Notes: generated from the sequence alone by a model not told the origin. Counted from the stretch's first letter, positions 51,494 to 61,137 are shown. The stretch is DNA of 64,000 nucleotides from Streptomyces katrae (GCF_002028425.1 NZ_CP020042.1:992001-1056000), one strand, 5' to 3'. Program-made: numbers and translations.

Positions 51494-53941
51494 ATGGCTC
51501 AGGGCACGGTCCAGGTGACGCACGGCGGGGCCTCGCGGTGGCGGCGGCGCTCAGGTGAGTATCCGACGCTGGGGGCCGCCCTCGCGGTCGCGGGCGACGG
51601 CGACGTACTGTCCGTCTCCCCCGGTACCTACCGGGAGAACCTGGTGCTGCGTCATGCCGTCACCCTGCGCGGGCCCGAGGGTGCGGCGGCGGGTTCGGTG
51701 CGGATCGCCCCGCTCGACGGGGTCGCGCTGACCGTGCGCGCCTCCGCGGTGGTCCAGGACCTCTACCTGGAGGGGGCGGACCGGGCGGCGCCCGCGCTGC
51801 TCGTCGAGGAGGGTTCCCCCGAGCTCAGCGACCTGCGGGTGCACACCCGTTCGGCTTCCGGCATCGAGGTGCGCGGCGGGGCCCGCCCCCTGGTCCGCCG
51901 GTGCACGGTGGAGAACCCGGCCGGGGTGGGGATCGCCGTACTGGACGGTGGCGGCGGGGTGTTCGAGGAGTGCGAGGTGGTCGCGGCCGGGCAGGCCGGG
52001 TTCTCGGTGCGCGGCGGGCATCCCCGGCTGGAGCGGTGCCGGATCCACCACGCCATCGGCGCGGGCATCGCCGTCACCGGCGAGGGTTCCGGGCTGGAGG
52101 CGCTGGGCTGCGAGGTGTACGAGATCAAGGGCAGCGGGGTGCAGGTGGCGGGGCGGGCCGCCGCCCGGCTCACGGACTGCTCGGTGCACCGCACCTCCGG
52201 CGACGGGGTCACCCTCGACACCGACGCGGTCCTGGCGCTCGCCGGGTGCGACATCCACGACATCCCGGAGAACGCCGTCGACCTGCGCTCCCGTTCCGTG
52301 CTCACCCTCAGCCGGACCACGGTCCGCCGGTTCGGGCGCAACGGCCTGTCGGTGTGGGACCCGGGGACCAGGGTGGAGGCGGAGTCCTGCGAGATCCACG
52401 ACAGTACGGGCGACTACCCGGCGGTGTGGATCAGCGACGGGGCCACCGCCTCCCTGAAGTCCTGCCGGCTGCATGACGTGCCGGACGCGCTGTTCGTCCT
52501 GGACCGGGGTTCGCGCGCCGACGTGGCCGACAGCGACCTGACGCAGGTGCGCAACACCGCCGTCTCCGTGAGCGACGGCGCGACCGCCCGGCTGGAGGAC
52601 TGCCGGATCCGCGAGGCGGGCACCGGGGCGTGGTTCCGCGATCACGGCAGCGGCGGCACCCTGACCGACTGCACCGTCGACGGCGTGCAGACGGGGGTGA
52701 TCGTCACCAAGGGCGCCGACCCCGTCCTGGATCGGGTCACGGTGACCACCGCGGCCGAGGCCGGGTTCTACGTGTCGGCGGCCGGCCGGGGCACCTTCAC
52801 GGACTGCCGGGTGACGGGCAGTTCCGGCTTCGGGTTCCACGTGATCGACGGCTGCCGCAGTACGCTCACCGGCTGCCACACCGAGCGCTGCGCGCGCGGC
52901 GGGTACGAGTTCGCGGAGGACGGCCCGTTCGCCGAGGGGTGCACGGGCGACGAGCCGGGGACCCGGGTCGCCGCGGAGGCGGTCTCCGGCGCCGGGACGC
53001 GGCCGGGGGTGCGTACGGCGACGGCCGTGCAGGACGTCGGGGGGCGGCCGGCCGGGGCGGACGGGCCGGCGCCGCTGCCGGAGCCCCGGGCCGGGGCCCG
53101 GGAGGCGGCGGGCACGGCCGGCCGGGGCTCGGGCGAGGTGCTGGGCCAGCTCGATGCGCTGGTGGGGCTGGAGAGCGTCAAGCGCGAGGTACGGGCCCTG
53201 ACGGACATGATCGAGGTGGGGCGCAAGCGGCAGCAGGCGGGCCTCAAGGCGGCTTCGGTCCGCCGGCATCTGGTCTTCACCGGCTCCCCGGGCACGGGCA
53301 AGACCACGGTCGCCCGGCTGTACGGGGAGATCCTCGCCTCCCTGGGGGTGCTGGAGCGCGGCCACCTGGTCGAGGTGTCCCGGGTGGACCTGGTGGGCGA
53401 GCACATCGGGTCCACGGCCATCCGTACCCAGGAGGCCTTCGAACGGGCGCGGGGCGGGGTGCTGTTCATCGACGAGGCGTACGCGCTGGCGCCGGAGGAT
53501 TCGGGCCGGGACTTCGGGCGCGAGGCGATCGACACGCTGGTGAAGCTGATGGAGGACCACCGGGACGCGGTGGTGGTGATCGTCGCCGGGTACACGGAGG
53601 AGATGGAACGGTTCCTGACGGTCAACCCGGGCGTGGCGTCCCGGTTCTCACGGACCATCACCTTCGGCGACTACGGGCCGCACGAGCTGCTGCGGATCGT
53701 CGAGCAGCAGGCGGAGGAGCACGAGTACCGGCTGGGCGAGGGCACCGCCAAGGCGCTGCTGGAGTATTTCACGGAGCTGCCCAAGGGCCCGGCCTTCGGC
53801 AACGGGCGGACCGCGCGGCAGACCTTCGAGTCGATGGTGGAGCGGCACGCGGGCCGGGTGGCGCAGCTGGCCGAGGCGGGCACGGACGAGCTCACCCTGC
53901 TGTTCCCGGAGGATCTGCCGGCTCTGCCCACGCCTTGCTGA
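51494..53941 (+). CDS. Parallel beta-helix protein fused to CbbX/EccA-type AAA+ ATPase
   Basis: 815 aa. Residues about 20-490 are a long right-handed beta-helix with repeated turn patterns such as LTDCSVHRTSGDGV and LEDCRIREAGTGAW, roughly 24 residues each, like pectate-lyase-type and NosD repeats. After a Pro/Ala/Gly linker, the AAA+ domain covers about 530-800. It starts GQLDALVGLESVKREVRAL, has Walker A GSPGTGKTT (about 597), Walker B VLFIDEAYAL (about 656), and NGRTARQTFESMVERHAGR near the end. That ATPase is the CbxX/CfxQ type also found in SpoVK and mycobacterial EccA. Replacing EccA's TPR by a beta-helix is notable. Start ATG 51494. Confidence 0.9.
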   Translation: MAQGTVQVTHGGASRWRRRSGEYPTLGAALAVAGDGDVLSVSPGTYRENLVLRHAVTLRGPEGAAAGSVRIAPLDGVALTVRASAVVQDLYLEGADRAAPALLVEEGSPELSDLRVHTRSASGIEVRGGARPLVRRCTVENPAGVGIAVLDGGGGVFEECEVVAAGQAGFSVRGGHPRLERCRIHHAIGAGIAVTGEGSGLEALGCEVYEIKGSGVQVAGRAAARLTDCSVHRTSGDGVTLDTDAVLALAGCDIHDIPENAVDLRSRSVLTLSRTTVRRFGRNGLSVWDPGTRVEAESCEIHDSTGDYPAVWISDGATASLKSCRLHDVPDALFVLDRGSRADVADSDLTQVRNTAVSVSDGATARLEDCRIREAGTGAWFRDHGSGGTLTDCTVDGVQTGVIVTKGADPVLDRVTVTTAAEAGFYVSAAGRGTFTDCRVTGSSGFGFHVIDGCRSTLTGCHTERCARGGYEFAEDGPFAEGCTGDEPGTRVAAEAVSGAGTRPGVRTATAVQDVGGRPAGADGPAPLPEPRAGAREAAGTAGRGSGEVLGQLDALVGLESVKREVRALTDMIEVGRKRQQAGLKAASVRRHLVFTGSPGTGKTTVARLYGEILASLGVLERGHLVEVSRVDLVGEHIGSTAIRTQEAFERARGGVLFIDEAYALAPEDSGRDFGREAIDTLVKLMEDHRDAVVVIVAGYTEEMERFLTVNPGVASRFSRTITFGDYGPHELLRIVEQQAEEHEYRLGEGTAKALLEYFTELPKGPAFGNGRTARQTFESMVERHAGRVAQLAEAGTDELTLLFPEDLPALPTPC

Positions 53942-56462
53942 GCCGCTGGGCGGGCAGGGCCGCGCCGTCCGGTGCACCGGGCCGGGCGAGGCCGGCCAGT
54001 CGGGCGAGGAGCGCGTCGCGTTCGGCGGTGAAGGCCGGGTCGGCCTGGTAGTCGGCGTGCCGCAGGATCGGCGCGGGCAGCGGGTGCAGGGGGTCGCGGC
54101 CGTAGGCCACCGGGTCGGCGAGGGGGCCCCGGTCCACGGATCCTTCCGCGTCGGCACCGGCCCGCCCGGGCCCGCCGGTGCCGGCGGACCCACCGACGCC
54201 GACGGGCCCGCCGATGGGGTCGGTGGCCCGCCACAGGTTGCGCCAGCAGTCCAGGTCGCGGTGGAGGGCGGCGAGCGGGCCGGGGCCGAAGTAGGTGGGG
54301 AACCAGCGGCCGTAGAGCCGGGCCAGCGGGGATCCATACGTGAGGAGGCCGACGCGGCGGCGGGTCTCGGCCGGCAGCTGCCAGACGGCTGCCGCCGCCA
54401 GCACGCTGCCCTGGGAGTGTCCGGAGATGACGAGCCGTCCTCCGGTCCGGGCGGTCCAGCCCGTCATCCGCCAGGTCAGGTCGGGCACGGCCCGCTCGGC
54501 GTAGCAGGGCGGGGCGAAGGGGTGGGCGGCGCGCGGCCAGAAGGTGCCGACGTCCCACAGGATGCCGATGGTGCGGCGGGAGGCGGGGTCGCGGTAGGCG
54601 CGGCGGCCCAGGGCGACGAAGGCGGCCATGCCGAACCCGATCAGCCAGGATCCGCTGTCCTGGGCGGCCCGGGCGGCGGCCGCGAGCAGCGGGTGGGCGT
54701 CCCGGGCCGCCTCGGCCGGGACCCGTCCGCTCACCCAGGCCCCGGCGAGGGCACCCGCGCCGAGGAGCAGGGTGACCAGGCAGACGGCGCCGACGAACCA
54801 GGGCGCGGTGTCGGTCAGCGCGGCGGCGGCCCGCGCCCCGGCGATGCGCCGGCTGCGGTCGGGGTCGGGCACGGCCCCGGGGTACTCGGCGGCGATGCCG
54901 GCGGCGGCCCTGCGCCGGGCGGCGGCGGCCCGGACCCCGGCCGCGGCGGCGACCAGCGCCAGCGCGAGCAGCAGCGGCGGCAGGACGGAGGCCTGCCAGG
55001 ACAGCAGCACGGGCGGCCCGGGCAGCGGGTCCCCGGGCGTGCCGGGGGTCGCGGCCCCGTCGAGCCAGTCGGCCACGCGCTGGGCGACCCCGCCGGACAT
55101 GACCCCGCCGAGGGCGCAGCCGAGCAGCGCGGCGGCCGGGCCGCCGAGCCCTGCGAGGGCGGCTCCCGGGGTCGGCGCGCGGCGGTGGAGGCGGCGGGCG
55201 ACGAGGGCCAGGGCCAGGACGCAGCCGCCCTGGCCGAGCATCAGCACCCCGAAGGCGAAGTCGCCCGGGAGCCGCCCCGAGGAGGTCCAGCCGGGGCGGG
55301 ACCAGCCGGAGTGGAGGAGGACCGCGGCCAGCAGCGCGAGGGCGCCGGAGGGCAGCAGGGTGACGGCAGCCCGGTCGAGCCGGTGGTCGGGCCGGGCCTC
55401 GGTACGGCCGCGCCGGCAGACCACCCACAGCACGGTCGCCGCCCCGGCCGCGAGCAGCGCCTGCACCGCCCAGCCGGCGGCGAGCAGCCCGGCGGGGGTG
55501 GTGGCGGAGCGGCGGTCCTCGCGGACGGTGGGGGCTGCGACGGCGACGGCCACGGTGAGGAGCCCGGCGGCGGTGTGGGCGGCGCGCAGCCGGGCCACGA
55601 TCCGGCGCCCGTACCAGAATCCGGGCCGGCCGAGCGGGGCGTCGCCGTGGCCGGCGGGGCCCGGGGTCCCGGCGGAGCCCGGGGTCCCGGCGGAGCCCGG
55701 GGTCCCGGCGGAGCCCGGGGTCCCGGCGGGCGGGGGCTGGGACTCGTAGGCGCTCCAGGTGCGGGCCGACAGGAACCAGAGCAGTCCGGTGAGCGCGGCC
55801 GGGACGAGGGCGCCGAGCGCGAGGCGCCGCCCCGGCTGCGCCCACCAGCCGCCGGGCCGCAGGAAGGAGAGCGGTCCCCGGGACCCCAGACAGGTGCGGG
55901 AGCCCGCGCACTGCCAGGCGAGGAGGTCCAGGGCGACCTCGCAGGCGGCCGCCACGAGCAGCACGGTGAGGGCGAGGGCCAGGAGCCGCACGAGGAGCCC
56001 GTACGCGCGCACCGCGCGGGGCTGCGGCCCGGCGGGCGCGGTGGCGGGCCGGGCCCAGTGGGCGAGGTTGGCCACCATGAACGGCAGGAGCAGCAGCCAC
56101 AGGGCACGGGCGCCGTTGCCGGAGGTGAGCCGGGACCAGCAGTAGGCCTCGGGGACGGGCCGCCCGGCGTAACGCCCGGGGTGGGCCTCGGCGTCGGCGT
56201 CCTCGGCGCGGCGGAAGACTGCGGCGGTGGAGTCGCCCGTCACCCGGACGGGGTGCGGATCACGGAGCAGCTCGCCGGGGGCGGCTCCGGCCACTCCGTG
56301 CACGAACAGTTCGAGGGCGAGCGGTGACGCCGTCGGCGGCGCGGGCGCCCGGCCGGTCTGCGGCGCCCCTTCGGGCGGGACGGTCTGCGGCGCCGCGTCG
56401 GAGGGGACGGTCTGCGGCGCCGCGTCCGGCGGGACGGCGTCGGGGGCGGCGGGCTGCGGCAT
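53892..56462 (-). CDS. Polytopic membrane protein with lipase-like hydrolase domain
   Basis: 856 aa. A Pro-rich N-terminus with PQTVPS-type repeats precedes LALELFVHGVAG, an alpha/beta-hydrolase-like first strand. Then come about 10 helices interrupted by an (AGTPGS)n linker (18-bp DNA repeats near 55670-55730). The C-terminal part has RLVISGHSQGSVLAAA, the nucleophile elbow with Ser, and LTYGSPLARLYGRWFP. The catalytic pieces are thus split around the membrane part, an odd layout. Start ATG 56462 has GGAGG 7 nt upstream. Its 3' end overlaps the convergent beta-helix gene by 50 bp. Possibly a membrane lipase; substrate unknown. Confidence 0.75.
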   Translation of the reverse strand: MPQPAAPDAVPPDAAPQTVPSDAAPQTVPPEGAPQTGRAPAPPTASPLALELFVHGVAGAAPGELLRDPHPVRVTGDSTAAVFRRAEDADAEAHPGRYAGRPVPEAYCWSRLTSGNGARALWLLLLPFMVANLAHWARPATAPAGPQPRAVRAYGLLVRLLALALTVLLVAAACEVALDLLAWQCAGSRTCLGSRGPLSFLRPGGWWAQPGRRLALGALVPAALTGLLWFLSARTWSAYESQPPPAGTPGSAGTPGSAGTPGSAGTPGPAGHGDAPLGRPGFWYGRRIVARLRAAHTAAGLLTVAVAVAAPTVREDRRSATTPAGLLAAGWAVQALLAAGAATVLWVVCRRGRTEARPDHRLDRAAVTLLPSGALALLAAVLLHSGWSRPGWTSSGRLPGDFAFGVLMLGQGGCVLALALVARRLHRRAPTPGAALAGLGGPAAALLGCALGGVMSGGVAQRVADWLDGAATPGTPGDPLPGPPVLLSWQASVLPPLLLALALVAAAAGVRAAAARRRAAAGIAAEYPGAVPDPDRSRRIAGARAAAALTDTAPWFVGAVCLVTLLLGAGALAGAWVSGRVPAEAARDAHPLLAAAARAAQDSGSWLIGFGMAAFVALGRRAYRDPASRRTIGILWDVGTFWPRAAHPFAPPCYAERAVPDLTWRMTGWTARTGGRLVISGHSQGSVLAAAAVWQLPAETRRRVGLLTYGSPLARLYGRWFPTYFGPGPLAALHRDLDCWRNLWRATDPIGGPVGVGGSAGTGGPGRAGADAEGSVDRGPLADPVAYGRDPLHPLPAPILRHADYQADPAFTAERDALLARLAGLARPGAPDGAALPAQRLSKAWAEPADPPGTAG

Positions 56463-56655
56463 GAGGGGCCTCCGCGGGGAGGGCGGCGGATCGGGGCCCG
56501 GAGCGGCGGGCGGGTTCGGGCCGCTTCCAGCATCCCGCGCCAAGAGGCCGCTGCCCAGGCCCCGTTCGCGTGACGGTACCGAGGACATCTGACGGCCAGC
56601 CAGATATCGTGGGCGCCACCGTGCCCGCCGTCGCCACACCACAGGGGGAAACGCC

Positions 56656-57168
56656 ATGACCCGCCGACTCCGCCCCGTGGGGCTGGACTTCCTCGACCGG
56701 GCTCCGGCCCGTCTCGTGTTCACGGCCAGGGCTGCGGCCCCGCCGCAGGCCCTGTACCGGGCGCTCGCCGAGGACGTGACCGGCTGGCCGGCCTGGTTCC
56801 GGGCGGTGTCGCTGGCCCGGCCCACCGGGGGCGGTGCCGGGCGGGAGGTCAGGCTGGTGGGCGGGGTGCGGTTCCAGGAGACGGTCGTGGCCGCGGAGGC
56901 TTCGCGGCGCTACGCGTACCGGGTCGACGAGACCAACGTGCCCGGGCTGCAAGCCCTGTTGGAGGAGTGGCTGCTGGCCCCGGCCGCCGGGCCCCGCTCC
57001 CCCGGCGACCGCTCCCCCGGCACCCTCGTGCGCTGGACCTTCGCGGCCGACGGCCCTGCCCCCCTGCGCCTCGCGCTGGCGGCCGCCCGCCCGGGGCTCG
57101 GCCACTCCTTCCGTACGGCGGTGCGCACCCTCGACGCCCGCCTGACGGCCGCCCCGAGCCGCGGCTGA
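56656..57168 (+). CDS. SRPBCC-family protein (polyketide cyclase/START-like)
   Basis: 170 aa. The START-like fold is suggested by FTARAAAPPQALYRALAEDVTGWPAWFRAV, the helix-grip opening of SRPBCC proteins, then REVRLVGGVRFQETVVAAEASRRYAYRVDE and TLVRWTFAADGPA. Such proteins bind hydrophobic ligands or act as cyclases or dehydratases. The ATG lies 194 bp from the divergent lipase-like gene and has a fair GGGGGAAACGCC leader. No partner is evident. It converges with the Cds1-like gene. Confidence 0.8.
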   Translation: MTRRLRPVGLDFLDRAPARLVFTARAAAPPQALYRALAEDVTGWPAWFRAVSLARPTGGGAGREVRLVGGVRFQETVVAAEASRRYAYRVDETNVPGLQALLEEWLLAPAAGPRSPGDRSPGTLVRWTFAADGPAPLRLALAAARPGLGHSFRTAVRTLDARLTAAPSRG

Positions 57169-57193
57169 GCCCCTTGGCGCACCGTGCGCGGCC

Positions 57194-58354
57194 TCAGGCC
57201 CGGGGCTCTGCCCAGGTGCCGGTCTCCAGCAGCGTCTCGATCGTCTTCGCGTACGGGGCGATGTCGAGGCCCTGCGCCGCCAGCCACTCGTCCGAGTAGT
57301 ACTTGTCGAGGTAGCGGTCGCCCGGGTCGCACAGCAGGGTCACGACGCTGCCCGTGCGCCCCTCCGCCACCATCTCGGAGACGATCTTCAGGGCGCTCCA
57401 CAGCCCGGTGCCCGTGGAGCCACCGGCCTTGCGCCCTATGGCCTGTTCGAGGGCGCGGCAGGCGGCGACGCTCGCCGCGTCCGGGACCTTCATCATGCGG
57501 TCGATGGCGCCGGGCACGAAGCTCGGCTCCATCCGGGGCCGGCCGATGCCCTCGATGCGGGAGCCGCAGTCGCTGCTCGCGTGCGGGTCGTGGTTCGTCC
57601 AGCCCTCGAAGAAACAGGAGTTCTCCGGGTCCGGGACGCAGATGCGGGTGTCGTGCTGCATGTAGTGGACGTAGCGGGCGATGGTGGCGGAGGTGCCGCC
57701 GGTGCCGGCGGTCGCCACGATCCAGGCGGGCTCGGGGTAGCGCTCCAGGCGCAGCTGCTGGTACATCGACTCGGCGATGTTGTTGTTGCCGCGCCAGTCG
57801 GTGGCCCGCTCCGCGTACGTGAACTGGTCCATGTAGTGGCCGCCGGTGCGGGCGGCGAGGTCGGCGGACTCCTCGTACATCTTCATGGAGTCGTCGACGA
57901 AGTGGCATTCGCCGCCGTGGAATTCGATGAGGCGGCACTTCTCCGGGCTGGTCGTGCGCGGCATGACGGCGATGAAGGGCACGCCGATCAGCTTGGCGAA
58001 GTAGGCCTCGGACACGGCGGTGGAGCCGCTGGAGGCCTCGATGACCGGGCGGCCGGGGCGGATCCAGCCGTTGCACAGCGCGTACAGGAACAGCGAGCGG
58101 GCGAGGCGGTGCTTCAGGGAGCCCGTCGGGTGCGTGGACTCGTCCTTGAGGTAGAGGTCGATGCCCCAGGCCTCGGGCAGCGGGAAGCGCAGCAGGTGAG
58201 TGTCGGCGCTGCGGTTGGCGTCCGCCTGGACCTTGCGCACGGCCTCCTTGAGCCAGGCGCGGTATTCGGCGTCGCTGCGGTCGACGTCGACGGTGGTCGT
58301 CGTCACCGCGGCCGTGTTCGAGGCCGGCGTAGCGGTGGTGCCGGTGGTGCTCAT
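57194..58354 (-). CDS. PLP-dependent cysteine desulfhydrase/cysteine synthase-like protein
   Basis: 386 aa fold-type II PLP enzyme. The PLP lysine is Lys81 in [29 protein letters not shown] binds the phosphate, and [12 protein letters not shown] is the glycine loop. [30 protein letters not shown] is characteristic of the M. tuberculosis Cds1 (Rv3684) group, which releases H2S, pyruvate and ammonia from cysteine. The N-terminal 45 residues are Thr/Ala-rich. Start ATG 58354 fits. True CysK activity cannot be excluded from sequence. It is convergent with the SRPBCC gene. Confidence 0.88.
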   Translation of the reverse strand: MSTTGTTATPASNTAAVTTTTVDVDRSDAEYRAWLKEAVRKVQADANRSADTHLLRFPLPEAWGIDLYLKDESTHPTGSLKHRLARSLFLYALCNGWIRPGRPVIEASSGSTAVSEAYFAKLIGVPFIAVMPRTTSPEKCRLIEFHGGECHFVDDSMKMYEESADLAARTGGHYMDQFTYAERATDWRGNNNIAESMYQQLRLERYPEPAWIVATAGTGGTSATIARYVHYMQHDTRICVPDPENSCFFEGWTNHDPHASSDCGSRIEGIGRPRMEPSFVPGAIDRMMKVPDAASVAACRALEQAIGRKAGGSTGTGLWSALKIVSEMVAEGRTGSVVTLLCDPGDRYLDKYYSDEWLAAQGLDIAPYAKTIETLLETGTWAEPRA

Positions 58355-58512
58355 GCGCCCTGCTCCTTTGTCGGTTCCAGTGCCCCCTCCTTTCGAAATG
58401 TACCCCCCTCACCTGCGCAAACGGTCACTTTGGGTTTCTATGCGGATCGCTTTCGGTCGCGTTCGGTTGCACGCGGCGCGACGGTGGGTGACCCTTGAGA
58501 TTGCGTCACCGA

Positions 58513-58525
58513 GGGTGCAGCACCC
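58513..58525. promoter_or_regulatory. GGGTGC-A-GCACCC palindrome
   Basis: A 6-bp dyad about 29 bp upstream of the HATPase gene start. It is a possible operator but too short for more certainty. Confidence 0.25.
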
Positions 58526-58553
58526 GTAACACTGATGTCGGGGAGTCGCAGCC

Positions 58554-59099
58554 GTGATCACACATTCCCGCAGGCACTGCGTCGTGGAACTGCAGGCCCT
58601 GCCCGCGCGGATCGGCCAGGTCCGCAGGATCGTCTCCGCCCAACTGCGCCACTGGCAGCTCGATCCGCTCATAGACCGGGCTGCGCTCGGCGTGACGGAG
58701 CTGCTCAGCAACGTCCACCGCCACGCGCAGCCCGACAAGGTCTGCACGGTCGAGATCGAACTCCGCCTCGGACGGCTGACCGTCTCCGTCCACGACAGCG
58801 ATCCGCGGCTGCCCGTGCTGCGCGAGGCCGGTGGCCTGGAGACCTGCGGCCGCGGGCTGGCACTCGTGGAAGCGGTCAGCGAGGCGTGGGGGGCCCGCCA
58901 CCGGCCGGACGGACCCGGCAAGGTGGTCTGGTTCTCGATGCGGGCCGCCCCCGCCCCGGCGGCGCCGCCGCACACGGTCCGTATCGGCGCGAAGAAGCCC
59001 GTACGGGAGCCCGCCCGGGCGGTGATCGGCGCCGTGGACGCACATCCCGTCGTGACGGGCGTGCCGGCGTCGGTGTCGGTCGGCACCCGGCCCGGGTGA
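58554..59099 (+). CDS. HATPase anti-sigma-factor-like regulator
   Basis: 181 aa. An RsbW/SpoIIAB-type HATPase_c_2 domain (about 15-125): VRRIVSAQLRHWQLDPLIDRAALGVTELLSNVHRHA contains the N-box, and GRGLALVEAVSEAWG is the G1-like box. The C-terminal 50 residues are variable and Pro/Ala-rich. Streptomycetes have dozens of these, many of which bind sigma factors or anti-sigma antagonists. No sigma factor is near. GTG 58554 has GGGGAG 8 nt upstream. Confidence 0.86.
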   Translation: MITHSRRHCVVELQALPARIGQVRRIVSAQLRHWQLDPLIDRAALGVTELLSNVHRHAQPDKVCTVEIELRLGRLTVSVHDSDPRLPVLREAGGLETCGRGLALVEAVSEAWGARHRPDGPGKVVWFSMRAAPAPAAPPHTVRIGAKKPVREPARAVIGAVDAHPVVTGVPASVSVGTRPG

Positions 59100-59138
59100 C
59101 GCACCCCCGGCCCGCCCGCCGGCCCGGGCCGCAGCGGC

Positions 59139-60437
59139 TCAGGCCGCGGTGCCCAGCGTTCCCAGCGGATCGTCGAGCACCGGCTGCCAGGCCAGCTCCG
59201 CCGCCCCGACGAGGCTGTTGTGGTCGAGGGTGCACGGCAGGATCGGCACGCCCCCGCTGCGCCCCCACAGGCTCCGGTCCGCTACCACGGCGCGCAGCCG
59301 CTCCGGGTCGGCGTACAGCAGCTCGCGGTGGAGCCCGCCGAGGATGATCCGGTCCGGGTTCAGGATGTTCACCAGCCCGGCCAGGCCCAGCCCGAGCCGG
59401 TCGATGAGCTCTTCGGCGGCCGCCCGTACCGAGGGCTGCGCATACTCGGCGCGCAGCAGGTCGCGGGCCTGCTGGAGCAGGGACACCTCGGGACCCGGCG
59501 TGCGGCCCGCCGCGGTGAGGAAGGCCAGCGGGTCGGCCTCCACGTCCAGGCAGCCCCGGCTGCCGCAGTGACAGGGCCGGCCCTCGGGGTTGACCGTCAG
59601 GTGGCCGACCTCCAGGGCCAGGCCGGAGCTGCCGCTGTGCAGCCGGCCGTCCAGCACCAGCGCGCCGCCGACCCCGCGGTGGCCGGTGGCCACGCAGAGC
59701 AGGTGCTGCGCGCTGCGGCCCGCCCCGTGGCGGTGCTCGGCGAGCGCGGCGAGGTTCACGTCGTTGCCGGTCAGGGCCGGTCCGTCGATCCCGGCCGCCT
59801 TCACGCACTCGGCGAAGATGGCCCGGACGGGTGACCCGGCCGGCCAGGCCAGGTGCAGCGGGTTGAGGGCCGTGCCGTCGGGCTCGGCGACCGCCGAAGG
59901 CACGGCGAGGCCCGCGCCGATGCAGCGCCGGCCCGACGCGGCGAGCAGCTCCGCCCCCGCCCCGACGACGGCGCCGAGCACCTGCGCCGGGTCGGCGGAG
60001 ACGGTGACCTTGCCGGGGGCGGTGGCCACGATCCGTCCGCCGAGGCCGACGAGCGCGGCCCGGAACCCGTCCGAGTGCACCTGAGCGGCCAGCGCCACGG
60101 GCCCGTTCTCGTCGACGGCGAGCCGGTGCGAGGGGCGGCCCTGGGCGCCGCCCGCGCCACCGGGGCGGGAGTCGACGCGGATCAGGCCGAGGGCTTCCAG
60201 CTCGGCGGCCACGGCCCCGGCGGTGGCCCGGGTGACGCCCAGCTCGGCCGTCAGCACCGCGCGCGTCGGGGCCCGGCCCGTGTGGACGAGTTCCAGCGCG
60301 GGGCCCAGGGCGCTGCGGCCCCGTTCGAGCTTGCTCTTCGTGGAGACCGAGGAGGACGTGGAGGGCGGGGAGGCCGGGGAGGCCGTGGGAGCCGTGCTCT
60401 CGTCCCCCACCCCCGGCGGGGCGCCGTTGCCGTTCAT
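59139..60437 (-). CDS. ROK-family transcriptional regulator
   Basis: 432 aa. An N-terminal winged HTH (about 40-95: GPALELVHTGRAPTRAVLTAELGVTRATAGAVAAELEALGL) precedes the ROK sugar-kinase-like domain. Zinc-site residues are visible in CHCGSRGCLDVEAD, and the glucose-binding region includes LTGNDVNLAALAEHRHG. A disordered Thr/Ser-rich N-terminal 35 residues precede the HTH. ROK regulators with HTH (NagC/Mlc/XylR) sense sugars; the target is unknown here. Start ATG 60437. The HATPase gene converges 39 bp away. Confidence 0.9.
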   Translation of the reverse strand: MNGNGAPPGVGDESTAPTASPASPPSTSSSVSTKSKLERGRSALGPALELVHTGRAPTRAVLTAELGVTRATAGAVAAELEALGLIRVDSRPGGAGGAQGRPSHRLAVDENGPVALAAQVHSDGFRAALVGLGGRIVATAPGKVTVSADPAQVLGAVVGAGAELLAASGRRCIGAGLAVPSAVAEPDGTALNPLHLAWPAGSPVRAIFAECVKAAGIDGPALTGNDVNLAALAEHRHGAGRSAQHLLCVATGHRGVGGALVLDGRLHSGSSGLALEVGHLTVNPEGRPCHCGSRGCLDVEADPLAFLTAAGRTPGPEVSLLQQARDLLRAEYAQPSVRAAAEELIDRLGLGLAGLVNILNPDRIILGGLHRELLYADPERLRAVVADRSLWGRSGGVPILPCTLDHNSLVGAAELAWQPVLDDPLGTLGTAA

Positions 60438-60480
60438 GCAGCGATCCTCGCATGATCGGGGAGGTGCCCGGCGCCCCGGC

Positions 60481-61137
60481 CTACGCTCCCGGGCCGCCGA
60501 CCCGCAGGGTGACGTTCAGCCGCCCGGTCAGCCCCAGTGCGGGCGGGGCGGTGCCGGGCAGGACCTTGGGCACCCCGTGGTAGGCGAGCCGGCTGGGGCC
60601 GCCGAAGACGAACAGGTCCCCGCTGCGCAGCTCGACGTCCCGGTAGGGGCGGCCGCGCGAGGCGGTGTTGCCGAAGCGGAAGAGGCAGGCGTCGCCGAGG
60701 CTGAGCGAGACGACGGGGGCGGGCGAGCGTTCATCGGCGTCCCGGTGCATGCCCATGCGGGAGTCGGCGCCGTAGAAGTTGACCAGGGCGATGTCGTACG
60801 CCTCGGCGGCCGGCGGAGGCGTGCCGTAGGCGTCGGTGACGGCCCGCCGCCCCAGCTCGGCGAGCCAGGCGGGCATCGGCTTGACGGGGGCGCCATCGCC
60901 GTCCACGGCGGTGGGGGCGTAGCCGTACGGGTACCAGTGCCGCCCGAGGCACACCTGCCGGGCGGTCATCGTCCCGCCGCCGGGGGTGTGGACGGTACGC
61001 AGCCCGGCCGGCGGGCGGGCCCAGGCGCGGCAGGCCTCCAGGAGCTCGCGCTGGCGCCGCGGCCCGAGCCAGTCGGGCAGGTGCACGGCGCCGGGTGCGA
61101 CCTCGGTCCGCTCGCGCGCGAAGAGTTCACCGTCCAT
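60481..61137 (-). CDS. alkB: AlkB-type alpha-ketoglutarate-dependent DNA dealkylase
   Basis: 218 aa Fe(II)/2-oxoglutarate dioxygenase that repairs 1-methyladenine and 3-methylcytosine. The iron ligands are His131 and Asp133 (MGMHRDADE) and His187 (AYHGVPK), the same positions as in E. coli AlkB by my count. The 2-oxoglutarate arginine is in TGRLNVTLR (206/212). VNFYGADSRMGMHRD and LGDACLFRFG are the expected surroundings. ATG 61137 has GGAGGG just upstream; only 36 bp separate it from the divergent gene at 61174. Confidence 0.93.
   Translation of the reverse strand: MDGELFARERTEVAPGAVHLPDWLGPRRQRELLEACRAWARPPAGLRTVHTPGGGTMTARQVCLGRHWYPYGYAPTAVDGDGAPVKPMPAWLAELGRRAVTDAYGTPPPAAEAYDIALVNFYGADSRMGMHRDADERSPAPVVSLSLGDACLFRFGNTASRGRPYRDVELRSGDLFVFGGPSRLAYHGVPKVLPGTAPPALGLTGRLNVTLRVGGPGA

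Noticed and set aside
55670..55730. 18-bp direct repeats as a mobile-element end
   Set aside because: They are coding repeats (AGTPGS units) within the lipase-like membrane protein.
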